The notes: generated from the sequence alone by a model not told the origin. DNA of 64,000 bases from Pectobacterium versatile (GCF_020166435.1 NZ_JAINZP010000014.1:1-64000); one strand, 5' to 3'; counted from the stretch's first letter, positions 19,657-29,441 are shown. Numbers and translations are program-made.

Positions 19657-20472
19657 ATGATGAATAAATGGCGTATAGCGCTGGTGGCGGGAATGGTCAC
19701 GGCGGCGATGGCATTGACGGCATGCGATAGCGCAAGTCACTCTGCCAACCACATTAAAGTCGGTGTGATTAACGGCGCGGAACAGGACGTCGCCGACGTC
19801 GCGAAGAAAGTGGCAAAAGAGAAATATGGTCTGGATGTTGAGCTGGTGGGGTTCAGCGGTTCACTCTTGCCGAATGAAGCGACGGATAAAAGCGATCTGG
19901 ATGCGAACGTCTTTCAGCATCGTCCTTTCCTCGAACAGCAAAATCGCGAACACGGTTATAAGCTGGTGGCGGTAGGAAATACCTTCGTTTTCCCGATGGC
20001 GGGTTATTCGAAGAAAATTAAAAATATCAACGATCTGAAAGACGGCGATACCATTGCGATTCCTTTCGACCCTACCAATCTTGGGCGAGCGTTGCTGCTA
20101 CTGCAAAAAACCGGATTAATTACTCTAAAGCCTGACACGGGCTTATTGCCGACGGTGCTGGATATCACGACGAATCCACACAACCTACGTATTATGGAAG
20201 TGGAAGGGGCACAGTTGCCGCGTTTGTTAGACGATCCACAAGTGACGGTAGCCATTATTAGTACGACCTATATTCAGCAAACGGGCTTAACGCCAACGAA
20301 AGACGGTATTTTTATTGAGGATAAAGAATCACCGTATGTGAATATCATTGTGACGCGTGAAAATAATAAAGAGGCGGAAAACGTCAAAAAATTTATTCAG
20401 GCCTATCAGTCTGATGAAGTTGAACAGGCTGCGAACCGTATTTTTAATGGTGGTGCGGTAAAAGGTTGGTGA
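19657..20472 (+). CDS. nlpA: NlpA/MetQ-family substrate-binding lipoprotein
   Basis: A 271-residue lipoprotein. The signal peptide ends in the lipobox LTAC (Cys about residue 23), followed by a NlpA-type binding domain (IKVGVINGAEQDVADVAKKVAKEKYGL; the YPNALIP-like region near PDTGLLPTVLDI; EDKESPYVNIIVTR). The family binds methionine or related ligands for the MetNI importer. No metN or metI is nearby, so I call it nlpA, the orphan paralogue; MetQ is the alternative. Asp-Ser after the Cys suggests retention in the inner membrane. Confidence 0.85.
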   Translation: MMNKWRIALVAGMVTAAMALTACDSASHSANHIKVGVINGAEQDVADVAKKVAKEKYGLDVELVGFSGSLLPNEATDKSDLDANVFQHRPFLEQQNREHGYKLVAVGNTFVFPMAGYSKKIKNINDLKDGDTIAIPFDPTNLGRALLLLQKTGLITLKPDTGLLPTVLDITTNPHNLRIMEVEGAQLPRLLDDPQVTVAIISTTYIQQTGLTPTKDGIFIEDKESPYVNIIVTRENNKEAENVKKFIQAYQSDEVEQAANRIFNGGAVKGW

Positions 20473-20819
20473 TGGTAATAACCCGATAACTGTAATGCTG
20501 TCATCTTTATTTAAAAGATGATGGCGTGTTAATTATTGGCTTGCTCGAAATTTAATTATTAAAATTAATTCAATGAAAAAATTTAAATGTTTTTTAATTA
20601 AAATATAATATACCATTTTCAGCACTTAAAATGATGGTTAAATATTAAATCTCCCGGTAATGTAACGTTCAAAAATCGTCACTACATCCGTTAAGAAAAA
20701 TTATTTATGCCAAATAGATACGTTATATCTAAGATGGAGAATACGGTTAATTTTAGAAATTTCCTCTCTAAAAAACCGTATATAATATAAAAACCAGCAT
20801 TAAATCTCCGCGCTAATTT
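20473..20819. other. AT-rich non-coding stretch after nlpA
   Basis: No plausible gene. A weak hairpin at 20501-20521 (TCATCTTT paired with AAAGATGA) may act as an nlpA terminator but has no T-run. The words TTAAATCTCC recur at about 20645 and 20799. Nothing else recognised. Confidence 0.4.
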
Positions 20820-21011
20820 TTAAATGTTTTTTTTAATGTAGTCTTTTTTAAGCTCAGCAGCTAAGGTTATGTATGTTTTTTCAAAAAGCAAATTAATTGC
20901 ACCCATTGGAAGTTCTTTAGGATTGGCCGCTAAATAACCAGATATCAGGTTGCTTGTTTGCGTAAATAATAGCGTTATTTTTTCATCTTGATACATTTTA
21001 TCTGTTAGCAT
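20820..21011 (-). CDS. Small hypothetical protein
   Basis: A 63-residue protein starting MLTDKMYQDEKITLLFTQT, predicted helical, with no signal peptide or membrane segment. An AGGA lies about 11 bases upstream of the first ATG, so the second Met (residue 6) is an alternative start. Local DNA is AT-rich. The amino-acid composition looks protein-like (balanced charges, regular leucines), but I do not recognise a family. Confidence 0.4.
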   Translation of the reverse strand: MLTDKMYQDEKITLLFTQTSNLISGYLAANPKELPMGAINLLFEKTYITLAAELKKDYIKKNI

Positions 21012-21195
21012 AATAAATCTATCCTAGAAAGTTAGTATGTCGGAAGGTGAATATTCTGTCATGAGAAAGAATATGTCAAGAATATTTTATCATTATAAAA
21101 ATAGCGAGGGTTGTTATTATAATCCCTGTGATTTACTTATTTATATAATTATTATATAAAAAATTAATGTTAAATTATTTTTTATTAATATACTG

Positions 21196-21542
21196 TATAC
21201 CCTAAGTAATTCGAATTTCAGGACAAAACGTTAACGTTTTGAACAACGCAAAGCGTTAGCCCTTTAGGGCGATGCTCATGAATGAGCATCGTAACGCAAC
21301 AAGCAAAGGACAAATTCGTCGGGAACGAATTTGACCAGCCAACGGCTTGCCTTCGGTGAGAGACAGGATGTCTCTCATGTCATCCCGATGAGTTTACTTG
21401 AGTAAGTGATTCGGGTGACTGACAAATCAGCCAGAGGCAGGTTTGAACGCTGCTTGCAGCGGCCCCAACGGGGCGAGGTCCACGCAAGTGGACTGAGTAT
21501 TGAAGCCAATGTACATGCAACTTGAAGTATGACGGATATATA
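21196..21542. repeat. Composite repeat, copy 4, inverted, with three hairpin modules
   Basis: This is the same element as at 19184 but in the opposite orientation: it opens with TATACCCTAAGTAATTCGAA and closes with CTTGAAGTATGACGGATATA. Modules include CAAAACG/CGTTTTG, AACGC/GCGTT, GCCCT/AGGGC, GATGCTCAT/ATGAGCATC; then CAAATTCGT/ACGAATTTG and GAGACA/TGTCTC; then CGCTGC/GCAGCG, GCCCC/GGGGC, GTCCAC/GTGGAC. The ERIC-like core is degraded (GAGTTTACTTGAGTAAGTGATTC). It lies between the small gene and an IS630 remnant. Confidence 0.75.
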
Positions 21543-21601
21543 TCCGTGCTCATTGAAGATGCTTGTGATTTTATGTATCAAGAAGATCATCCTTTTCCGA
21601 C

Positions 21602-21880
21602 ATGAAAATATTTATCACTGATGAGCAAAAAATCGAGTTTGAACACCTTCATAACACCAGTTGCAATGACCCGATTCTGTTTATCCGACGCAGGCGACGA
21701 CGCTCAGCTATGGATGGATACGGAAAGGGCATAAAGAGTCAGTTAAAACAAAAAGAAGTCGAACACGTCTGAGTATCTGGGACGCTGACTCTACGTGATG
21801 TGATATTGGCAACACGGTTATTCACGGTCGCTTTCAGGTGCTCAAACCTGCGTCTTGAGATTTATTGGGTATAGCGAAGT
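21602..21880 (+). pseudogene. IS630-family transposase remnant
   Basis: The frame from 21602 starts MKIFITDEQKIEFEHLHNT, the typical N-terminus of one IS630 transposase group. About 25 codons later it jumps (after an apparent deletion) into WIRKGHKESVKTKRSRTRLS in another frame, which resembles the IS630 catalytic-core segment. Stops and frame changes follow. The middle and the end of the gene are missing, so it is a dead fragment. Confidence 0.6.
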
Positions 21881-22040
21881 GTGGCAAAGAAAAAATTCAA
21901 AATAACTAACTGGAAAACCTGTAATAATGCATTCTGAGGGTGCTGATCGCTTGGCTCTGTGCTACCGCCGTGTGGTCCGACACTGCCGAATCTGTGCAGT
22001 GTGGTAGGTCATTGCGTTATTCCGATGGTGTTGTTTTTAT

Positions 22041-22259
22041 CTATCTAATTTTACGACATAAAAATTTATCTTTTATCACGCCGTCAAAGAAACGACCTTT
22101 AGAGACGACAGCGTCAGAAATAAATTTTTTATAGATAGATTCAGGCACGCCAACGTATTGATAGGTATCTTTGTTATGAAACGCTATCTCAAGGGTGTGC
22201 GTCTTTGGGTCATACCCAATAGAATCAATTCGTGATGATAAAATCTGCTTTTGCTGCAA
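22041..22259 (-). CDS. KTSC domain-containing small protein
   Basis: A 72-residue protein almost entirely made of a KTSC domain: LSSRIDSIGYDPKTHTLEI, then DTYQYVGVPESIYKKF and a KGRFFDGVIKDKF tail. The domain is of unknown function, possibly RNA-linked, and is found in small proteins and next to RNA synthetase-like domains. The start is most likely TTG at 22259: GGGAGG lies nine bases upstream, whereas the frame has no ATG in a suitable place. Confidence 0.75.
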   Translation of the reverse strand: MQQKQILSSRIDSIGYDPKTHTLEIAFHNKDTYQYVGVPESIYKKFISDAVVSKGRFFDGVIKDKFLCRKIR

Positions 22260-22539
22260 TGATCGTTCCTCCCTTGTGTAAAATAAGATCAAATTATAAA
22301 AAATTCACTGCATGGCGCATTGTCGACGATCATGCTTATTTATTGAATATGTATCAAATTTTTGATGAATTGGTTAGCAAAATCGTGGGTCTGTAGTTTT
22401 CATGCTTTGAATTTGTTCAATGACGGGAAATTTATCTGCCTAAAAAAGCCATGATGAAAACCTGAAATGATGGATAAGATTGGGTGCTGCTTGTTTTCAG
22501 CTGTCGCCTGAAGCACAGATTTTCAACGAGCTAGAATAG

Positions 22540-23952
22540 CTATTCCAATGCGTATTCAATCCTGTTTCGGCCGTTGGCTTTGGCCTGATAGAGTGCATCG
22601 TCTGCTGCTTTTATCAGGCATTCATAGTCTGGATGACCGCTATAGACGGCGATGCCTGCGCTGATGGTCATGGTAATGCGTGCACCGTTTTGCAGATGAA
22701 TCGGATGATCCTGAATTTTCTTTCTGAGGCGATCGATGATGGTATGGGCTGCGGCTTTGGGTGTTTCAATCAGCACGATCATAAACTCTTCCCCACCATA
22801 ACGGAAAACATAGTCGCTGTTTCTCGTACTTTCATACAGAATCTCCGCAATTCTTTTTAACATGCTATCGCCAGTTGCGTGACCATAGGTGTCATTGACG
22901 GATTTAAAATGGTCAATGTCAATCATGGCGATACTCAGTGGTGTATTTGAGTGCATTGCCAGCGATATTTCATGCCTGAGAATGGTGGGTAGGAAGCGAC
23001 GGTTTAGCAGAAGGGTTAGCGTATCCTTACCACTCTCCAGTTTTTGGACTTCGTCAAATAGTGACCCCAGCAGCATATTTATTTTATAAATTTTGCTTCT
23101 GACCGCTTTAAGTAGCGGAGCATAATCCTGCTGCGTCAGTAGTGCAGAGTTGCTATAGCTGCGAATGTACTCATCGGTTTCAGTCATGATGGTAGCGATA
23201 GTACGAATTCCCTGAATGTTACTGAAGCTGGATTTCCCCTTATGGTTAAACCACAGGCCAAAATCTGAATCACTCAAATCCTGGATGCTGGAAAGGGGAG
23301 TACCGGTAGCAACGCTAAAAATGAAGGCATTTTCCCAATTTAGCAGCGATGCATTTTGCCGCTCTCTCTCCATACTGGCATTTTCCAGAATAGAAAACAG
23401 TCGGTAGGATTCTTCATTTTTTGCTGCCATATCGTGTGATTGTGAATACGTCTTGCTCATTATCTCTATAGCGATATCCATGGAAATAGAAGTGAAACGC
23501 ATGGCATCAAAGCATAGTGCTTTATCGCTTGCTACTTGTGCGATTTCTTCATAAAGGTGCCATTTTAGACGTCGTGCTCCGCGTTCAACTAGATCGACGG
23601 GAATACCTATACGAGCATGAATCTGACCAATTTTCTTTTGATGGCTAATTAGTTCAGCGAGGTGATTTCCCGTGTTCGTTAGAATGACCGCTATCCATTT
23701 ACTCATGGAACCATGGAGCCGATCGTGGACTTGCTGGCTGGAAAGAAAAAGGGAAGCCTCCTTATCTTTGAGCATGTAGGAATAAAACTCGTCAGCGAAG
23801 TCTGCTGCTTTCTGAGCAGCGAGGGTATGCAGCAGATTAAAAGAGTTCTGTGAGGTTGTGGCTATCAATTGCATCCATTCTGATGTTATGACTTGATTGT
23901 AGTCTGGCTCATCGTTATCTCTCTGCTCATTAACGTTCAATAGTTCGTTCAA
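22540..23952 (-). CDS. dosC: Globin-coupled diguanylate cyclase (DosC-like)
   Basis: A 470-residue cytoplasmic enzyme that makes cyclic di-GMP in response to oxygen. Residues about 25-180 are a sensor globin with the proximal His in QIHARIGIP and the family motifs SQQVHDRL and SMDIAIEIMSKTY. A middle helical domain includes DFGLWFNHKG. The C-terminal GGDEF domain has LLNRRFLPTI, DIDHFKSVNDTYGH and the active site RYGGEEF. An RxxD inhibitory site (RNSD) lies five residues before it, so product inhibition is likely. Overall order and motifs match E. coli DosC; the partner phosphodiesterase dosP is not adjacent. Confidence 0.9.
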   Translation of the reverse strand: MNELLNVNEQRDNDEPDYNQVITSEWMQLIATTSQNSFNLLHTLAAQKAADFADEFYSYMLKDKEASLFLSSQQVHDRLHGSMSKWIAVILTNTGNHLAELISHQKKIGQIHARIGIPVDLVERGARRLKWHLYEEIAQVASDKALCFDAMRFTSISMDIAIEIMSKTYSQSHDMAAKNEESYRLFSILENASMERERQNASLLNWENAFIFSVATGTPLSSIQDLSDSDFGLWFNHKGKSSFSNIQGIRTIATIMTETDEYIRSYSNSALLTQQDYAPLLKAVRSKIYKINMLLGSLFDEVQKLESGKDTLTLLLNRRFLPTILRHEISLAMHSNTPLSIAMIDIDHFKSVNDTYGHATGDSMLKRIAEILYESTRNSDYVFRYGGEEFMIVLIETPKAAAHTIIDRLRKKIQDHPIHLQNGARITMTISAGIAVYSGHPDYECLIKAADDALYQAKANGRNRIEYALE

Positions 23953-24163
23953 CTTTTAATCTCTTTTGCGAATATGTCGGATGTACTAGGATAGAAACGA
24001 TCAACTTTCTTGCCTGAATGATTGATATTTAATGACAGAGAGGGTCTATATACCGTTGTTAAAAATAAATAAAATTAATCATTTCATACAGGCACTATTA
24101 TTACCGTAGCCATGAATGATAATGCTGTTTTTTTGATGTTAGAAGCTATTTTGAGATAATTTT

Positions 24164-24367
24164 ATGAAAGTTAATGATTTAGTTACTGTCAAAACTGATG
24201 GGAAGACGCGCCGGGAAGGTATAGTTCTGGCTGTGGAAACGTTTCAGGAAGGGACTATGTATTTAGTCGCACTAAAGGATTACCCAGCCGGTGTCTGGTT
24301 TTTCAATGAGGTTGACAGCCGAGATGGCATCTTTGTTGAGTTAAAGACACGGCCTGAAAAAGAGTGA
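24164..24367 (+). CDS. dsrB: DsrB family protein
   Basis: A 67-residue protein starting [19 protein letters not shown] and containing [20 protein letters not shown], matching E. coli DsrB closely. The biochemical function is unknown. In E. coli the gene lies near rcsA and fliR; here it stands alone, upstream of the first chemoreceptor. A stem-loop follows the stop. Confidence 0.88.
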   Translation: MKVNDLVTVKTDGKTRREGIVLAVETFQEGTMYLVALKDYPAGVWFFNEVDSRDGIFVELKTRPEKE

Positions 24368-24385
24368 AGAAGATTATACCAATAT

Positions 24386-24415
24386 GCGGGCATTGTCTGA
24401 GTAAACAATGCCCGC
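24386..24415 (+). terminator. Stem-loop after dsrB
   Basis: An 11-base stem (GCGGGCATTGT paired with ACAATGCCCGC) lies 18 bases after the dsrB stop. The T-run is poor, so termination is likely but not certain. Confidence 0.55.
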
Positions 24416-24550
24416 AGTTATACCCGTCATACTTCAAGCAGCATGTGTGTTGACTTATGTTATTCACCCCCAGCCACTTAGGTAAGGAAGCTCCCTAGGG
24501 GCTAATGCTGATCAGTTAAGGATCAGCTGAACGATCCAATAGCTGCGTAA

Positions 24551-24585
24551 GAATCCGGAAATGTTCTTCATTTCCGGATTTTTTT
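24551..24585 (+). terminator. Hairpin-terminator upstream of the IS4 transposase
   Basis: AATCCGGAAATG paired with CATTTCCGGATT and followed by T residues, ending at the transposase ATG. It sits where an outside transcript would enter the transposase gene and could limit read-through. Confidence 0.65.
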
Positions 24586-25888
24586 ATGCGTATTTCTCAG
24601 GCCCTTGATCTCGTTTCCCGTTACGATTCCAGCCGTAACCCGTTGACTTCTCTTGGCGATGTTCTTGACCAGAACTGATTGCACGTTGCCTTGTTGAGTC
24701 CGGCACGGTGCACCCTGCACAAACGCCGTCTTCCTCTGGAAATGATGGTCTGGTGCGTTATCGGCATGGCGCTTGAACGCAAAGAATCGCTTCATCAGAT
24801 TGTCAATCGACTGGATATCATGTTGTCCAGTAACCGTCCCTTTGTTGCTTCCAGCGCTGTTATCCAGGCCCGCCAGCGACTCGGCAGTGACGCCGTTCGG
24901 CGGGTCTTCACGCACACCGCTCACTTGTGGAACAACGCTGTGACGCATCCCCACTGGTGCGGGCTGACGTTGCTGGCGATGGATGGCGTCGTCTGGCGCA
25001 CTCAGGAAACACCCGAAAACGATGCAGCCTTCTCGCGGCAGACTTACTGCGGACAATCAGGCCCCTATCCGCAGATCAAAATGGTCTGTCAGATGGAACT
25101 GACAAGTCATCTGATAACCGCAGCAGCCTTCGGTACGATAAAAGACAGCGAATACACTCTGGCTGAGCAACTGATAGACCAGACCGCAGATAACACACTG
25201 ACGTATTACTCATTAGGGTTGCTGAATGCCTGGGAGCGTGCGGGAGAACACCGACACTGGATGATGCCGCTTAAGAAAGGTACCCGTTACGAGGTGGTCC
25301 GGAAATTGGGGAAAGGTGATATCTGATACGACTGAAAACCACGCCACAATCCCGCAAAAATGGTCGGAACTGGCTCCAGAAATAACAGCCCGGCTGCTGA
25401 CGTATACCCGTAAAGGAAAAAGCTACCAGCTATTGACCTCGATGACCGATGGTATGCGCTATCCGGGGGATGAGATGGCCGATCTTTACAGCCACTGGTG
25501 GGAAATCGAGCGTGAAATCAAACAGACAATGCCGTTGAGTAGACTGATACTGAGAAGCAAAAAGCTGACGCTTGTGGAGCAGGAGCTATGGGGTGTGTTA
25601 CTGGCGTATAATCTAGTGAGATATCAGATGATTAAAATGGCAAATCACCTGAAAGGTTACTGGCCAAATCAACTGAGCTTCTCAGGGGCCTGCGGGCTGG
25701 TCATGAGAATGTCGATGGTGCTTCAGGGTGCATCGCCGGGTCGGCTCTCGGAGTTAATGCAAGATCTGGAGAGTCTGGGACAAATGGTGAAATTGCCAAT
25801 AAGAAGGGAAAGGGTGTTCCCGAGAGTAGTGAAAGAAAGGCCTTATAAATATCGAAAAGCGAAGAAAAACAGCCAGTCAGTTGCTTAA
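24586..25888 (+). pseudogene. IS4-family transposase, inactivated
   Basis: Pieces of one IS4 transposase in several frames: MRISQALDLVSRYDS at the start, a frameshift and stop near 24676, then KRRLPLEMMVWCVIGMALERK through LLAMDGVVWRT (first catalytic Asp intact). Two in-frame deletions are obvious. TLTYYSLG lacks the LMDKG residues that carry the second catalytic Asp. WEIEREIKQ lacks three residues of the YREK box. A further frameshift lies near 25320. The C-terminus ends KNSQSVA as in IS4. It cannot be active. Confidence 0.88.
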
Positions 25889-26009
25889 TTGACTGGCATT
25901 ACTCCTAGGGGCGCATCACCAGGTAAATAAATGCGCCTCTTAAAGGGTCAAAACGCTAACGTTTCGTCCTGCAACTCGAATTATTTAGGATGTATTTGGG
26001 CATCCACTA

Positions 26010-27731
26010 TTAGAACGTTTCCCAGTTACCGTTTTCTGTGTTGGATTGGTGGGGAAGGGTGAGTGATGAACGGTCCCTGGCAGCCAATGCATTTGGCTGG
26101 GCCGGTGCGGAATGACCGCTTGATAAATGGCTGGATAGCTTAAACGTTGCAACCGTACGGGTAAGCAATGCTGCTTGCTCTTCTAGCGATGCCGCGGCAG
26201 CACTGGCTTCTTGAACGAGCGAAGCATTCTGCTGTGTCACGCTGTCCATTTCAGATATCGCCTGACCGACCTGAGTAATTCCCCGGCTTTGTTCGTCAGA
26301 GGCAGAAGCAATCTCACCCATAATGTCGGTGACGTTAGTGACGGCATCGACGATCTCTTTCATGGTTTGGCCTGCATTATCAACCAGAACAGAGCCACTG
26401 CTGACCAGATTTACCGATTCAGAAATTAGCGTTTCTATCTCTTTTGCGGCTTGTGCACTGCGCTGTGCGAGGCTGCGAACTTCACTTGCTACGACAGCAA
26501 AGCCGCGACCTTGCTCTCCCGCTCTGGCTGCTTCAACCGCTGCATTTAGTGCGAGAATATTTGTTTGGAAAGCAATACTGTTAATAACGCTGGTAATCTC
26601 AGATATTTTCTTTGAGCTACCTGAAATACTGTTCATCGTGTCCACAACGTTTGCAACGATCTCACCGCCTTGCTTGGCCTTTCCTGAGGCATTTGCCGCG
26701 AGCTGGCTGGCATGGTGCGCATTTTCTGAGTTTTGCTTCACTGTTGCGGTTAATTGCTCCATGCTTGCCGCGGTTTGTTCAAGCGCTGCGGCTTGTTGTT
26801 CGGTTCGCGAGGAAAGGTCGGTGTTACCGGATGAAATCTCCGTCGAACCTTGATAAATAGAGTCTGCGCTTTCCCGCACAGTAGTGACTGTATTGACCAG
26901 AGAAGACTGCATTTGTTGAATGTTGCTGGCTAGTGTGCCAATTTCATTCCTGCCATAACGATCTGACATTTGAGTCAAATCACCCTGCGCAATACGCTGA
27001 ATTCTCAGGACCAACTGATTTATTGGTTTGATGAGGATCCCTCGCAGCAGGAAGAATGTCAGAAGCGTTAAAATGGTGGCCAGCGCAAAGCTTCCTCCCA
27101 TTAAGGAATAGCCGAGCAGCGCATTTGTATGCGCTGTTTCGTTTAATTCTTTAGCTCTTTGTGTGCGGTAGGCGACGGCCTCGAGCAAAAATTTATTATA
27201 CGCCAAATCTAAAACCCGGGTTTCTTCGGATTCGAGGGTGATGACCTCTTCAAACAACCCTTGCTTTGCTGCAGTCAGCATCAGCATAAGGCCTTGACTG
27301 ACGTAAGCGTCATAGGATTTGCGCAGATCTCCGTCCAACGCCATATCCTGAGGTGTTTTAACCGGACGCTCTTCATAGATGAGGAATGCTTTTTTTGACT
27401 GATCCAGACGCTGTTCAGCCTGTTTCAGGTTGTCATTGAAAACCTGAGAGTCGCCAATACGTGCGGCGGCAGCGGCCTGGATTAGTAACAGACGTGCGGT
27501 GCGAAGGTGGTTGGAACTGTTCGAAATCCCCATTCGGGTATCGATTTCTTGTGTTACATCATCTAATGATTGGTTGCTGCTTTGTAAAAAGTAGCTGGAT
27601 GTGCCGATAGATGCTGCAAATAACAGCATGATACCACCCAGAATAATAACGAATAAGGGAACTAGCCGTAAATTGCTCAGCATGCCGGTCTCGACGTGCT
27701 TCTCAGACCTTGAAGTTATTTTCATATCCAT
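26010..27731 (-). CDS. Methyl-accepting chemotaxis protein
   Basis: A 573-residue transmembrane chemoreceptor. Helix 1 lies at about residues 25-50, followed by a periplasmic four-helix-bundle sensor domain (50-205), helix 2 (about 207-232) and a HAMP domain ([22 protein letters not shown]). The signalling domain has the conserved hairpin tip [21 protein letters not shown]. The C-terminal NWETF is the pentapeptide tether for CheR and CheB. The ligand is unknown. It is a lone gene outside the che operon, with a possible sigma-28 promoter about 40 bases upstream. Confidence 0.93.
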   Translation of the reverse strand: MDMKITSRSEKHVETGMLSNLRLVPLFVIILGGIMLLFAASIGTSSYFLQSSNQSLDDVTQEIDTRMGISNSSNHLRTARLLLIQAAAAARIGDSQVFNDNLKQAEQRLDQSKKAFLIYEERPVKTPQDMALDGDLRKSYDAYVSQGLMLMLTAAKQGLFEEVITLESEETRVLDLAYNKFLLEAVAYRTQRAKELNETAHTNALLGYSLMGGSFALATILTLLTFFLLRGILIKPINQLVLRIQRIAQGDLTQMSDRYGRNEIGTLASNIQQMQSSLVNTVTTVRESADSIYQGSTEISSGNTDLSSRTEQQAAALEQTAASMEQLTATVKQNSENAHHASQLAANASGKAKQGGEIVANVVDTMNSISGSSKKISEITSVINSIAFQTNILALNAAVEAARAGEQGRGFAVVASEVRSLAQRSAQAAKEIETLISESVNLVSSGSVLVDNAGQTMKEIVDAVTNVTDIMGEIASASDEQSRGITQVGQAISEMDSVTQQNASLVQEASAAAASLEEQAALLTRTVATFKLSSHLSSGHSAPAQPNALAARDRSSLTLPHQSNTENGNWETF

Positions 27732-27770
27732 TCGCTCATTCTCAGGAAATTATGATTTACTATGCCACTG

Positions 27771-27796
27771 GTAGCGGCATTGGCATTGAGGTTTTA
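27771..27796 (-). promoter_or_regulatory. Possible sigma-28 promoter of the chemoreceptor gene
   Basis: On the minus strand TAAA is followed after 14 bases by GCCGCTAC (consensus TAAA, 15 bases, GCCGATAA). Six of eight -10 positions agree and the spacing is one base short. Weak but well placed. Confidence 0.4.
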
Positions 27797-28042
27797 GTGT
27801 CTACATTAATGACAATCCATTAGTTAAACAACCAATGTAAAAGGTAATCGGCATATATTGAGAAACCTTAATAAAATTCGATGCGATCCCGATCACGTTT
27901 TTAACTCTTTAAAAAGAAAAGAGAAATACGTGATGCGAAATCATACAGATTGATAATGAAAAATAAAGAGAGTCTGCGTCCTAACTTTATTTGTCTGAGG
28001 TTCAACGCTATTATGGCAAATCTATCTTCGGAGGAATCTTTC

Positions 28043-28969
28043 TTGGAAAAGCGCCCGCATTTTTTTTCTGATAAAAAAGTTGTTTTTTTTATCGCCACAT
28101 TATGCTGTTTGCTCTGGGGAAGTGCTTATCCAGCAATTAAAAATGGCTATGAGCTGTTTCACATTGCAGATAATGATATTCCTGGAAAACTCGTTTTTGC
28201 AGGCTATCGGTTCGTGTTCGCTGGGTTGTTGCTCTTAATGCTTGCTGTGTTAAGAGGACACTCCATCGGGAGCTTTCAACGTGGGCAGTTAGTTCAGTTG
28301 ACTACACTGGGAATATTCCAGACATCGCTGCAGTATGTTTTTTTCTATATCGGTCTGGCTTATACCACTGGCGTTAAAGGTTCGATAATGAATGCAACCA
28401 GTACTTTTTTCAGCGTACTACTAGCTCATTATCTATACCAAAATGATAAATTAAATATCAATAAACTCATTGGTTGTATATTAGGTTTCGTCGGCGTGAT
28501 GGTCGTTAATATTAACAGTAACGGAATGAACATTGGTTTTACGTTGCTAGGTGATGGATTCGTTGTTATTGCCGCATTTATTTTGTCTGCATCTACTATA
28601 TATGGTAAGCGGATATCACAAACGATGGATCCAACCGTTATGACAGGTTATCAACTGGCTATTGGCGGGATTATTTTAACCATATCAGGATACTGTACCG
28701 GCGGGACACTCATCATACCTGATTGGAAAGCTGTGCTGATGCTAGGCTACCTTATTTTGCTTTCTTCAGTCGCTTTTTCATTATGGAGCCAATTGCTGAA
28801 ATATAATCGGATCGGTATGGTTGCGCCATTTAACTTCCTCATCCCAGTATCTGGCACACTGCTGTCAGCGCTGTTTCTTAATGAAAGCATCCTGGAGTGG
28901 AAATATTTCTTTGCACTCGTCTTGGTATGCGCAGGTATTTGGCTAGTTAATCGGGTCGTTAAGATGTAA
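28043..28969 (+). CDS. EamA/DMT-family transporter
   Basis: A 308-residue inner-membrane protein with ten predicted helices in two EamA repeats (IATLCCLLWGSAYPAIKNGYEL in the first half; SSVAFSLWSQLLKYNRIGMVAPFNFLIPV in the second). The family exports or imports small metabolites; the substrate cannot be told from sequence. I choose the TTG at 28043 because CGGAGG lies eight bases upstream and the length fits the family. ATG codons at 27956 and 28013 lack a good ribosome site and would add a charged tail. Confidence 0.82.
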   Translation: MEKRPHFFSDKKVVFFIATLCCLLWGSAYPAIKNGYELFHIADNDIPGKLVFAGYRFVFAGLLLLMLAVLRGHSIGSFQRGQLVQLTTLGIFQTSLQYVFFYIGLAYTTGVKGSIMNATSTFFSVLLAHYLYQNDKLNINKLIGCILGFVGVMVVNINSNGMNIGFTLLGDGFVVIAAFILSASTIYGKRISQTMDPTVMTGYQLAIGGIILTISGYCTGGTLIIPDWKAVLMLGYLILLSSVAFSLWSQLLKYNRIGMVAPFNFLIPVSGTLLSALFLNESILEWKYFFALVLVCAGIWLVNRVVKM

Positions 28970-29357
28970 TCCGTAAATGCTTATAACTTCATGTTTCTGC
29001 GGTTACAATTAATCTTGGTAGCTCTCTAATTCTTTTAATATCAATGCAATAATTTCTTATCTGCCCACTTCTGCGCTGTGTTGCTGTGGTAACGGCGGCC
29101 TATCAAAAGGTAGATGAATTTTTCTTCAGAATATATGGATAAGCGTTTTTTGGTAAAAAGTGTAAATTTTTCGTGAAAGGTATAGACTTACATAGTGGGA
29201 TTTTTTTGTAACGGTTTTTTGTATATCTATCATTTACATAGCAATCGAATTGTTTCTTTTTTATTATTTTCAATGCTCTTTTTGTAATGTTTTATGCGTC
29301 TTTTGGGTGTGAAAGTGATCTGACCAGACAGGGTTTGGCTCATAATACTTTCATTTA
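28970..29357. other. Non-coding stretch upstream of flhDC control sites
   Basis: About 390 AT-rich bases with no credible gene on either strand. It probably belongs to the long upstream control region of flhDC; no individual site could be identified here. Confidence 0.4.
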
Positions 29358-29373
29358 TGTGATCCATGTCACA
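29358..29373 (+). promoter_or_regulatory. CRP-binding site of flhDC
   Basis: TGTGATCCATGTCACA is a perfect match to the CRP consensus TGTGA-N6-TCACA. It lies about 71 bases upstream of the start site inferred from the -10 box below, the distance known for CRP at E. coli flhDC. It indicates catabolite control of motility. Confidence 0.8.
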
Positions 29374-29401
29374 TAATGACTAAAATTATTCTTCGGCTGC
29401 G

Positions 29402-29431
29402 TTGTATGTGCTACGGATTAGGCGGTACAGT
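29402..29431 (+). promoter_or_regulatory. Probable flhDC promoter
   Basis: TTGTAT (29402-29407) and TACAGT (29426-29431) with an 18-base spacer. Chosen because it fits between the CRP site and the Rcs-type palindrome at the spacings known in E. coli. Inferred; other promoters in this region are possible. Confidence 0.45.
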
Positions 29432-29441
29432 TGCGCTGTTT

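Larger units (their letters stand above)
24503..25901 (+). mobile_element. IS4-family insertion sequence, decayed
   Basis: 1399 bases with terminal inverted repeats TAATGCTGATCAGTTAAG (left) and TAATGCCAGTCAATTAAG (right, complement), which match the ends of IS4. CCTAGGGGC flanks both sides (24494-24502 and 25904-25912), nine matching bases of a probable 11-base target duplication whose first two bases differ. IS4 in E. coli is 1426 bp. The element has lost short segments and is probably immobile. Confidence 0.88.
24419..25994. repeat. Composite repeat, copy 5, split by an IS4-like insertion
   Basis: The left part (24419-24502) begins TATACCCGTCATACTTCAAG and includes CACCCCCAGCCACTTAG and GCTCCCTAGGGGC. 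The right part (25902-25994) resumes at CCTAGGGGC and ends CAACTCGAATTATTTAGG. Joined, they restore an element like copies 2 and 3, with one hairpin module (GGCGCAT/ATGCGCC; AAACG/CGTTT). The interruption is the IS4-like element. Confidence 0.8.

Noticed and set aside
21940..22134. 64-codon plus-strand frame antisense to the KTSC gene
   Set aside because: It overlaps a better-supported gene on the other strand and has no recognisable features.
24586..25888. Active IS4 transposase
   Set aside because: Frameshifts plus loss of the second catalytic Asp and part of the YREK box show it is dead.
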